A stretch of DNA of 6,016 nt, taken from contig JASHWO010000152.1 in NCBI GenBank assembly GCA_030044045.1, forward strand, positions 1-6,016. Direction: 5' to 3'. The notes below the pieces were generated by a model. The model searched no databases, was not told where the DNA came from, and worked only from the letters and a program-made list of their open reading frames with translations. This stretch comes from Acidimicrobiales bacterium (GTDB lineage: Bacteria > Actinomycetota > Acidimicrobiia > Acidimicrobiales > RAAP-2). How positions within the stretch are numbered: position 1 is the stretch's first letter; each line of letters starts with the position of its first letter. Shown here in pieces: positions 1-4,535 of the stretch. The translations under genes and the position numbers were made by a program.

Positions 1-734
1 TACGGGCGGGGGCTCGGCTCCGAGACGTCGGCGAGCAGCGACTCGGGGGTCGGCGGGGGGACCGTCTGGTCGACGATCTGCCCGTCCCGGATGAAGACCA
101 CCCGGTCCGCCCACGAGGCGAGCTGCGCGTCGTGGGTGACGACGACCGCGGCCACGCCGCGGTGGCAGGCGGCGAGGATCATCCGCATGACCGCCTCGCC
201 GTTCGTCGAGTCGAGGGAGCCGGACGGCTCGTCGGCCAGGAGCAGCGACCGTTGGCCGACGATGGCCCGGGCGATGGCCACGCGCTGGCGCTCGCCGCCC
301 GAGAGCTCGTCGGGATAGTGGGCAGCCCGATCGGCGAGACCGAGATCTTCGAGGGCGGCCAGGGCGGTGCGCCGGGCGTGCTTGCCCGAGAGGCCGTCCA
401 GCTCGAGCGGCAGCGAGACGTTCTCGGCGGCGGTGAGGCCGGCGAGGAGGTTGAAGTCCTGGAACACGTAGCCGACCGTGCGGCGACGGAGACGCGCCCT
501 GTCGTTGCGGGACATCGTCAAGAGCGGCCGGCCGTCGATCACCACCTCGCCGGTCGTCGGCTCCTCGAGGCTGCCGGCAATGGTGAGCAGCGTCGACTTC
601 CCCGAGCCGCTCGGGCCCATCACCGCCACCAGCGACCCGCGCTCGACGGCGAGGTCGACGTCCGAGAGCGCGTGCACCTCGGCGGCGCCGGTCCCGTAGC
701 GCTTGGAGACGCCGCGCAGCTCGAGGTAGCTCAT
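1..734 (-). CDS. ABC transporter ATP-binding protein, MacB/LolD type (3' end cut by window)
   Basis: This is the nucleotide-binding subunit of an ABC exporter. It hydrolyses ATP at the cytoplasmic face to drive a partner permease of the FtsX/MacB kind, expected just beyond the left edge. The 244 visible residues contain the whole ATPase domain: Walker A GPSGSGKST at 40-48, Q-loop Q92 in VFQDFNLL, signature LSGGE at 144-148, Walker B LLLADEP with catalytic E169, D-loop GSLD at 172-175, and H-loop H201 in VVTHD. The 225-255 residue length usual for this class means only the last few residues can be missing. The ATG at 734 overlaps the padR stop in an ATGA junction, so the two genes are translationally coupled and co-transcribed. 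PadR-ABC pairs commonly handle drugs, peptides or lipids; the substrate cannot be read from this subunit. No key residue is missing. Confidence 0.95.
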   Translation of the reverse strand, partial: MSYLELRGVSKRYGTGAAEVHALSDVDLAVERGSLVAVMGPSGSGKSTLLTIAGSLEEPTTGEVVIDGRPLLTMSRNDRARLRRRTVGYVFQDFNLLAGLTAAENVSLPLELDGLSGKHARRTALAALEDLGLADRAAHYPDELSGGERQRVAIARAIVGQRSLLLADEPSGSLDSTNGEAVMRMILAACHRGVAAVVVTHDAQLASWADRVVFIRDGQIVDQTVPPPTPESLLADVSEPSPRP

Positions 735-1309
735 CGCCGGACGACCAACCGCCGCCGGATGAGCGGGCCGGAGCGCTCCGACGGCGCCTCGAGCTCGGCG
801 CGCTTCAGCCGGCCGTCGGCGGTGTCGAGCCAGCGGACGACCGAGTCGAGCCGGTAGAGCTCGGCGTCGACGACCAGGGCGAACGTCAGGTCGAAGTCCG
901 CCTCGTCCTCCTTGAGCCGCGTCCACTGCTGCATCAGTTCGACCAGGTAGCGGCGATGGACCTGGATCACGTCGTGGACCGAGACGCCGGGGACCCGGAG
1001 CGCCGCCAGCACCTTGATCACCAGCTCGTCACGCGGGGGCGCCGTCATGTCGGGCGGCGTGCTGAGCCATGCGCTCAGCTCCCGGCGCCCGGCGCCGGTG
1101 ATGCGGAACGACTTCTGCGGCCCGACCTCCTCCTCGCCGTCGTCAGACTCGATCAGCTCGTCGCGCTCGAGGCGCTGGAGCGTCGTGTAGACCTGCCCGA
1201 CGTTCAGCGGCCAGATCTCGCCGGTGCGCTCCTCGAACTCCTGGCGGAGCTGCAGGCCGTACTTCGGGCCCTCGCTCAAGAACGCCAGCAACGCGTGCCG
1301 GACGCTCAT
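731..1309 (-). CDS. PadR-family transcriptional regulator
   Basis: This 192-residue winged-helix regulator most likely represses its own operon and is released by a small molecule. The N-terminal PadR domain (about 1-82) starts with the typical pattern HALLAFLSEGPKYGLQL at 5-21. The recognition-helix region NVGQVYTTLQRLERDELI follows at 36-53, then a charged wing and FRITGAGRRELSAWL at 68-82. A helical C-terminal part (about 92-168, with LMQQW and VVDAELYRLDSVVRWL) matches the dimerisation domain of PadR members near 180-200 aa. The last ten residues form an arginine-rich tail. The frame is open further upstream to 1375, but the ATG at 1309 is chosen because GGAGGT lies 6 nt before it and the family N-terminus begins there. 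The stop overlaps the ABC ATPase start. The ligand is unknown. Confidence 0.93.
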   Translation of the reverse strand: MSVRHALLAFLSEGPKYGLQLRQEFEERTGEIWPLNVGQVYTTLQRLERDELIESDDGEEEVGPQKSFRITGAGRRELSAWLSTPPDMTAPPRDELVIKVLAALRVPGVSVHDVIQVHRRYLVELMQQWTRLKEDEADFDLTFALVVDAELYRLDSVVRWLDTADGRLKRAELEAPSERSGPLIRRRLVVRR

Positions 1310-1315
1310 CCAGCT

Positions 1316-1321
1316 ACCTCC
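1316..1321 (-). promoter_or_regulatory. Shine-Dalgarno site of padR
   Basis: On the minus strand GGAGGT is followed by a 6-nt spacer and the ATG at 1309. This strong ribosome site decides the padR start over the in-frame upstream codon at 1375, which would also place the start codon inside the promoter region. Confidence 0.8.
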
Positions 1322-1346
1322 GTCCGCTGACTTCTGGGCACCAGCG

Positions 1347-1371
1347 CCGTACCATACGCAGTATCCTACGG
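1347..1371. promoter_or_regulatory. 25-bp palindromic operator, probable PadR binding site
   Basis: The sequence has the form CCGTA-N2-ATAC-N3-GTAT-N2-TACGG. Nine of the twelve possible symmetric base pairs match around the centre at 1359. It is an AT-richer island in very GC-rich DNA, 38 bp upstream of the padR start. It covers the predicted -10 box and transcription start of padR, the usual place for a repressor site. PadR dimers are known to bind inverted repeats with ATAC/GTAT-like half sites and to autoregulate; that this protein binds this site is inference. Confidence 0.65.
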
Positions 1372-1391
1372 TCATGGCAGGGACCGGTCAA
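1363..1391 (-). promoter_or_regulatory. Predicted sigma70-type promoter of the padR-ABC operon
   Basis: Read on the minus strand, TTGACC (1391-1386) is followed by exactly 17 bp and then TAGGAT (1368-1363). The -35 box matches consensus at 5 of 6 positions and the -10 at 4 of 6, in the TAnnAT form common in actinobacteria. Transcription would start near 1356, giving a leader of about 45 nt that includes the padR ribosome site. The -10 box sits inside the palindrome at 1347-1371. Confidence 0.6.
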
Positions 1392-1433
1392 CGTCGACGG
1401 GCGAGATGCTGTCTCCTCGCCGTGACCGCCTCC

Positions 1434-1439
1434 TATGCT
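1434..1439 (+). promoter_or_regulatory. Weak candidate -10 box for the divergent membrane-protein gene
   Basis: TATGCT lies about 40 bp before the GTG start at 1481 and would give a leader of roughly 35 nt containing the GGAGG ribosome site. No convincing -35 hexamer lies 16-18 bp upstream, so this is only a candidate. The rest of the 171-bp divergent region (1310-1480) holds the padR promoter and operator and the two ribosome sites. Confidence 0.25.
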
Positions 1440-1465
1440 CGGTCTGTTCCCCCGGTTCGTCTTTT

Positions 1466-1470
1466 GGAGG
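1466..1470 (+). promoter_or_regulatory. Shine-Dalgarno site deciding the GTG start at 1481
   Basis: GGAGG stands 10 nt before GTG 1481, in TTTTGGAGG. It supports the GTG as the start rather than the in-frame ATG at 1406, which has no comparable site and would add 25 residues unlike a membrane-protein N-terminus. Confidence 0.65.
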
Positions 1471-1480
1471 CACCTGCTCC

Positions 1481-2440
1481 GTGAGCTCGGCTCGTCATCG
1501 TCGCCATCGCCGGTCCTCACCGGAGGCCCGGGGGCCGCGGGCGCCGGCGAACGGCCAGGTCCCGCTGGTCGGCCGCCTCTTCCCCGCTCCCCTGGCCGCC
1601 AAGGTCCCCGAAGTCATCTTCCTCTTCTGGGTGGTGAAGATCCTGACCACGGCCGGCGGGGAGGCCACGTCGGACTTCCTCAAGACCTACGGCAACGTCA
1701 AGGGCGGCGGCGTCGAAGTGGGCCTGTTCGCCGTCGGGCTGGTCCTGCAGTTCGGCACCAGGCGGTACCGGACCTTCGCCTACTGGTTCCTGGCCTTCGC
1801 CATCGCCATCTTCGGGACCGGCGTGTCCGACTTCCTCCACCTCGACGTGGGCATCCCCTACGCCGGGACGACCCTGCTGTGGGTGGTGGTCCTGGCCGCC
1901 GTACTCTGGCGCTGGCAGCGCAGCGAGGGCACGCTCTCCATCCACAGCATCACCACCCAGCGACGCGAGGCTTTCTACTGGGCAACCGTGTTCGCCACCT
2001 TCGCCCTGGGCACCGCGCTCGGCGACTTCACCGCCACCTCCCTGAACCTGGGCTACCTGGCGTCGGGCATCCTGTTCGGCGTCGTCATCCTGATCCCGGC
2101 CCTGGCCTGGTGGAAGTTCAGCCTGAACAGCATCGCCGCCTTCTGGATGTCCTACGTCGTCACCCGGCCCCTCGGTGCGTCGTTCGCCGACTACATCAGC
2201 AAGCCCCACAGCCTCAGCGGGATCGACTTCGGCGACGGGCCCACGGCGATCGTGTTCGCCGTCGCCGTGCTCGTCCTCGTCACGTACCTCGCCGTCGCCC
2301 GCCCGGACATCCAAGCGCCGGTGGGCGCCACCGCCACCGCCACCGCCACCGCCACCGGTGCCGGTGGCGCCGGGAGCCCGCGGACGGCGCCGGAACCCCT
2401 CCTGCTCCACACGCCCGAGCCCGAGCTCGACGTGGAGTAG
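1481..2440 (+). CDS. Eight-helix integral membrane protein, COG4705-like, with fourfold internal repeat
   Basis: A 319-residue polytopic inner-membrane protein of unknown function. The core KVPEVIFLFWVVKIL...GGEATSDFL resembles the uncharacterised COG4705 'membrane-anchored protein' family (recognised from memory). Hydrophobic segments fall at about 42-59, 77-92, 99-116, 128-144, 165-183, 191-209, 217-234 and 253-273, so eight helices in four pairs. Helices 1, 3, 5 and 7 each carry [FY]W-x9-G-x4-D-[FY] with identical spacing: residues 49-66, 101-118, 166-183 and 221-238, giving four acidic positions D65, D117, D182 and D237. This suggests ancient duplication and perhaps a cation-binding or transport role, which is inference. 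Outside the core are a basic R/H/P-rich N-terminus (1-40) and a low-complexity tail (280-319) with an (Ala-Thr)5 run and an acidic end. The gene is divergent from padR. GTG 1481 was chosen for its GGAGG site. Confidence 0.85.
   Translation: MSSARHRRHRRSSPEARGPRAPANGQVPLVGRLFPAPLAAKVPEVIFLFWVVKILTTAGGEATSDFLKTYGNVKGGGVEVGLFAVGLVLQFGTRRYRTFAYWFLAFAIAIFGTGVSDFLHLDVGIPYAGTTLLWVVVLAAVLWRWQRSEGTLSIHSITTQRREAFYWATVFATFALGTALGDFTATSLNLGYLASGILFGVVILIPALAWWKFSLNSIAAFWMSYVVTRPLGASFADYISKPHSLSGIDFGDGPTAIVFAVAVLVLVTYLAVARPDIQAPVGATATATATATGAGGAGSPRTAPEPLLLHTPEPELDVE
2327..2356 (+). repeat. (GCCACC)5 hexanucleotide tandem repeat
   Basis: Five perfect copies of GCCACC lie in frame inside the membrane-protein gene and encode alternating Ala-Thr at residues 283-292. 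The period of six keeps the frame when whole units are gained or lost, so only the length of the tail would vary. Confidence 0.9.
2350..2369. repeat. Inverted repeat with 9-bp arms at the end of the hexanucleotide tract
   Basis: CGCCACCGG at 2350-2358 is the exact reverse complement of CCGGTGGCG at 2361-2369, with TG between. A second CGGTGG at 2319-2324 lies before the tract and can also pair with its CCACCG units. The mRNA here could form alternative GC-rich hairpins within the coding sequence of the tail. No T-run follows, so it does not look like a terminator. Confidence 0.6.
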
Positions 2441-2459
2441 CTGCCCGGCAGGCGGCGCC

Positions 2460-2478
2460 AGGGTGCTACCGTCACCCT
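2460..2478. repeat. Short inverted repeat in the intergenic gap before the GNAT gene
   Basis: AGGGTG (2460-2465) and CACCCT (2473-2478) form a 6-bp stem with a 7-nt loop, 20 bp after the membrane-protein stop. The loop region also holds TGCTACCGT (2464-2472), an extended -10 form (TGn-TAnnnT) often seen in actinobacteria, so the site might be a promoter for the GNAT gene rather than a terminator. No good -35 box and no T-run are present. The rest of the 133-bp gap (2441-2573) shows nothing clear except the ribosome site. Confidence 0.3.
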
Positions 2479-2561
2479 TGACTTCATCCAGATCCGGACG
2501 AGGGACGCGGCCTGCTGACTCCGGCGCAACCTGCTTGGCAAGGTGCGAATGCCCGAACGAT

Positions 2562-2567
2562 GAGGAG
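2562..2567 (+). promoter_or_regulatory. Shine-Dalgarno site deciding the GTG start at 2574
   Basis: GAGGAG is followed by a 6-nt spacer and GTG at 2574. This fixes the start of the acetyltransferase, whose frame is otherwise open far upstream into the membrane-protein gene. Confidence 0.75.
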
Positions 2568-2573
2568 CTTCCG

Positions 2574-3515
2574 GTGTCCCTGGTTGCACTCTCGATTCGG
2601 CTGGCGGACGCGGGCGACGCAGCGTCGATCGCTGCGCTCCACGCCGAGAGCTGGCGCCGGCACTATCGAGGGGCCTACGCCGACCGCTACCTCGACGGCG
2701 ACCTCGATACGGAACGCCTGCGCGTATGGACCGACCGCTGCAACCAGCCAGACGGCACGATCACCCTGGTGGCCGAGCGGCAGGGCCAGTTACTGGGCTT
2801 CGTGCACGTGCGACTGGACGAGGACCCTACCTGGGGCGCCCTGGTCGACAACTTGCACGTCACCTCGGCACGGCACAGGACGGGGATCGGCACCCGTCTG
2901 CTCGATAGTGCCGCCCGGATGGTGGAAGAGCAACGGCCGGGCTCGGGCATCTACCTCTGGGTGCTGGAGCAGAACACCGCCGCCCAAGCCTTTTACCTGG
3001 CGAGAGGTGGTTCACCCCGCGGGCGCGAGCCGTGCTCGCCACCGGGTGGCGATGCCCGCGATCTGGTGGGGACTCCGGCCAAGTGGCGGATTGCCTGGGA
3101 GGGCGAGGCTGGGTGGGATAATCGGTCCATGCCTACCGCCGAGCAGCAGGACGCGCTGGTGGAGCAGGTCCGTCGTGCGATCGCCAGCCGGGACGTCGAC
3201 GCCTTCGCGGGGCTCCTCAGCGAGGACGTGCGCTGGGGCAGCGACGATCATCCCCGGCGGTGCCGGAGCCGATCGGACGTACGCGCCATGCTTGCCCGAG
3301 GGCTCGCCGAGGGTGCCGAGGCACGGATGGCCGACCTCTCGGTCGGAGCGAACGGCATCCTGTGCGCGCTCACCCTCTCGTGGCCGACCCCGGACGTCCA
3401 TCCCGGAGACCGCCGTCTCTTCCACGTCTACCTCGTCCGCGACGGTCAGATCGTCGAGATCCGACGGTACGACGATGCAGCCTCGGCGAGAGAGGCGGCC
3501 GGCGTCGAGGGATGA
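2574..3515 (+). CDS. GNAT N-acetyltransferase in one frame with a C-terminal SnoaL/NTF2-like domain
   Basis: A 313-residue open frame holding two complete domains. Residues 1-175 are a GNAT acetyltransferase, which moves an acetyl group from acetyl-CoA to an amine of unknown substrate. The opening IRLADAGDAASIAALHAESW (8-27) is the typical first strand and helix. LVDNLHV (90-96) precedes the acetyl-CoA loop RHRTGIGTRLL (100-110), where H101 replaces the usual Q/R. LWVLEQNTAAQAFYLARGG (128-146) is the typical motif B region, and the end at RIAW (172-175) is where stand-alone relatives normally finish. A ten-residue linker (176-185) leads to Met186, the start of the NTF2-like domain. GTG 2574 has GAGGAG 6 nt upstream. 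No stop lies between the domains, so either a real fusion is made or the GNAT stop was lost. It may lie downstream of the membrane-protein gene on the same transcript (133-bp gap). Confidence 0.85.
   Translation: MSLVALSIRLADAGDAASIAALHAESWRRHYRGAYADRYLDGDLDTERLRVWTDRCNQPDGTITLVAERQGQLLGFVHVRLDEDPTWGALVDNLHVTSARHRTGIGTRLLDSAARMVEEQRPGSGIYLWVLEQNTAAQAFYLARGGSPRGREPCSPPGGDARDLVGTPAKWRIAWEGEAGWDNRSMPTAEQQDALVEQVRRAIASRDVDAFAGLLSEDVRWGSDDHPRRCRSRSDVRAMLARGLAEGAEARMADLSVGANGILCALTLSWPTPDVHPGDRRLFHVYLVRDGQIVEIRRYDDAASAREAAGVEG
3114..3122 (+). promoter_or_regulatory. Extended -10 box for a leaderless NTF2-like transcript
   Basis: TGG-GATAAT combines the TGn extension with a hexamer matching TATAAT at 5 of 6 positions, conspicuous in such GC-rich DNA. 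It ends 6 nt before ATG 3129, so transcription would start at or next to the A of the ATG. No Shine-Dalgarno sequence precedes that ATG, which fits leaderless translation, common in actinobacteria. A TTGCCT at 3091-3096 lies 20 bp upstream, too far to be a normal -35 box. Confidence 0.45.
3129..3515 (+). CDS. SnoaL/NTF2-like protein, possible independent internal start
   Basis: From ATG 3129 the frame gives 128 residues, the normal length of a stand-alone SnoaL-like/NTF2-superfamily protein. The N-terminal helices (about 5-33) contain VRRAIASRDVDAFAGLLSED, the usual pattern before the first strand. RWGSDDHPRRCRSRSDVRAML (35-55, in which WGSDDHP and the C-R-S-R run stand out) and the closing strands RLFHVYLVRDGQIVEIRRYDD (about 94-114) form the cone-shaped pocket. 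Such proteins are small-molecule binding or hydrolase folds; no substrate can be named. It may be translated as part of the acetyltransferase frame, alone, or both. The upstream GATAAT box at 3117-3122 favours separate expression. It converges with the DinB-like gene, 18 bp away. Confidence 0.55.
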   Translation: MPTAEQQDALVEQVRRAIASRDVDAFAGLLSEDVRWGSDDHPRRCRSRSDVRAMLARGLAEGAEARMADLSVGANGILCALTLSWPTPDVHPGDRRLFHVYLVRDGQIVEIRRYDDAASAREAAGVEG

Positions 3516-3517
3516 CT

Positions 3518-3548
3518 CCGGCTCGTGCTCCCGTCAGCCGATAGCCGG
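3518..3548. terminator. Weak inverted repeat between convergent genes
   Basis: CCGGCT (3518-3523) and AGCCGG (3543-3548) form a 6-bp stem over a 19-nt loop; AGCCG at 3536-3540 offers a shorter loop. It spans the 18-bp gap where the plus-strand GNAT-NTF2 frame and the minus-strand DinB-like gene meet. No T-run follows on either strand, so a terminator role is tentative. Confidence 0.2.
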
Positions 3549-4136
3549 CGGCGTGCCGTCCCACTCGGCCAGCGGGGCGCAGTGCCAGCACCAGCCCTCC
3601 TGGGCGGGCTGATCGGGCAGGTCGAGGCGGCCGTTGGCCCACAGCAGCGTCCGCCAGGGGTCGTCTCCTGTGGTGTGCCACGGGAACAGGCGAGCCAGCA
3701 CTCGCGCTGCCAGGTCGGCTTCCGGGAGGAAGGACAAGCCGAGTCCTCGGGCGGCGTCGTCGGCGTGGACGAGCAACTCGTCGCACGCCATGGCCGAGAA
3801 ACCGCTCGGGTCAGGAGACCCCATCGGGTGGAAGCCGCGGGTGTCGGGCGGTGCGGCATCGACGCTGGCGGCACACACTCGGGCGGCATTCGACATGCTC
3901 CGCAAGAGCGCGGCGTTGGGGGCGTCGGGCTTCACCGAGACGTCGAACGCCGCGTCGTCGGCCGGACTGCTCCAGACGTCCACGGCGTACCACAGCGGGC
4001 CGTTGGCCGCGTGCGCCACCACCTGGGCCACGGTCATCTCGAGGCCCGGCACCGGCACCCGCCAGTCCGCTCCGGCGGCGGGCTCCAGCAGTGCTCGGCA
4101 GGCCTCGGCCGCCTGGAGGATATCGGCACCACGCAC
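3534..4136 (-). CDS. DinB-superfamily protein, maleylpyruvate-isomerase N-terminal (MDMPI) type
   Basis: A 200-residue four-helix-bundle protein of the DinB/MDMPI type. Characterised MDMPI proteins use mycothiol and a metal, and actinobacteria carry many paralogues of unknown substrate. The pattern is clear: VPVPGLEMTVAQVVAHAANGPLWYAVDVW at 27-55 (key residues W25, H42, W49, Y50) and ACDELLVHADDAARGLG at 116-132. H42, E119 and H123, the last two spaced E-x3-H, match the three metal ligands known for the family. The C-terminal part (about 140-200) has DDPWRTLLWANGRLDLP and no obvious second domain. The start is a GTG; GAGGT lies 12 nt upstream, inside the end of the preceding gene, whose TAA is 10 nt away, so the two are co-transcribed. 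'Mycothiol-dependent' is inferred from the family. Confidence 0.85.
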   Translation of the reverse strand: MRGADILQAAEACRALLEPAAGADWRVPVPGLEMTVAQVVAHAANGPLWYAVDVWSSPADDAAFDVSVKPDAPNAALLRSMSNAARVCAASVDAAPPDTRGFHPMGSPDPSGFSAMACDELLVHADDAARGLGLSFLPEADLAARVLARLFPWHTTGDDPWRTLLWANGRLDLPDQPAQEGWCWHCAPLAEWDGTPPAIG

Positions 4137-4146
4137 CGACGGGAAG

Positions 4147-4491
4147 TTACCTCGCCTGGTGGTGGGCGGCGCGACCAGCCGGGACCGTCTCCCTCCCCTC
4201 CAGCAACGCCCTGGCGACGCGGTGCATGCCGTCCATCACCCGGCCGTCGACGCTCAGGATGACCGGGTACGAGCAGTCGACCTCGTTGGTCAGCCGGAGG
4301 TGCTCGACGACGGCGCGTACCGTCGGGCGCGATGTCTCATCGAACCAGTAGGCGGTGTCGACCTCCCCGATGGCTTCGACCGCGACGTCGTGCACCGGGA
4401 GATCCCGGCTCAGCCGGATCAACCGGTCCACGTCCCAGGCGTCCAGTCCGGGTCCCGGCTCGCTGGGCCAGAGGTGGTACTGCTTCCGCAC
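4147..4491 (-). CDS. Small stand-alone ParB/sulfiredoxin-like protein of unknown function
   Basis: A 114-residue protein. The region YPVILSVDGRVMDGMHRVARALLEG at 75-99 (key residues D82, G83, D87, G88, H90, R91) matches the DG-x-V-x-DG-x-HR-x-x-A pattern of the ParB/sulfiredoxin fold, where this loop binds a nucleotide phosphate. The N-terminus MRKQYHLWPS and LDAWDVDRLIRLSRDLPV (16-33) are typical of small actinobacterial hypothetical proteins I recall, not of chromosome-partitioning ParB: there is no helix-turn-helix DNA-binding domain and no dimerisation domain. The C-terminus after residue 100 looks short and low in pattern, perhaps a truncated tail. The GTG start has no clear ribosome site; it is chosen by similarity of the N-terminus. 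It lies 44 bp after the hydrolase gene and 10 bp before the DinB-like gene. Activity as a nuclease, kinase or CTPase cannot be claimed. Confidence 0.75.
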   Translation of the reverse strand: MRKQYHLWPSEPGPGLDAWDVDRLIRLSRDLPVHDVAVEAIGEVDTAYWFDETSRPTVRAVVEHLRLTNEVDCSYPVILSVDGRVMDGMHRVARALLEGRETVPAGRAAHHQAR

Positions 4492-4535
4492 GACGCCAGT
4501 CTGCCCGACCGGTTCCTGACGGGCTTAGCGAACGC

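Noticed and set aside
132..857. A 241-codon plus-strand frame opposite the ABC ATPase.
   Set aside because: The minus strand encodes every ABC motif in order; the plus-strand translation matches no family and is an antisense shadow.
1406..1480. N-terminal extension of the membrane protein from ATG 1406.
   Set aside because: It has no ribosome site of its own, and the GTG at 1481 has GGAGG at a workable spacing. The added residues carry no recognisable signal or helix.
1435..2481. Overlapping 348-codon plus-strand frame in the membrane-protein region, and a minus-strand frame at 1517-2410.
   Set aside because: Both translate to arginine/proline/glycine-rich or histidine-rich low-complexity sequence, while the chosen frame shows eight clean hydrophobic helices and a repeated motif.
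2478..2506. TTGACT as a -35 box for the GNAT gene.
   Set aside because: The hexamer 17 bp downstream is AGGGAC, and neighbouring spacings are no better, so no matching -10 box exists.
4503..4524. GCCCG/CGGGC inverted repeat between the hydrolase and the ParB-like gene, considered as an internal terminator.
   Set aside because: The stem is only 5 bp with mismatches inside and no T-run on the minus strand; the gene spacing fits a continuous operon better.
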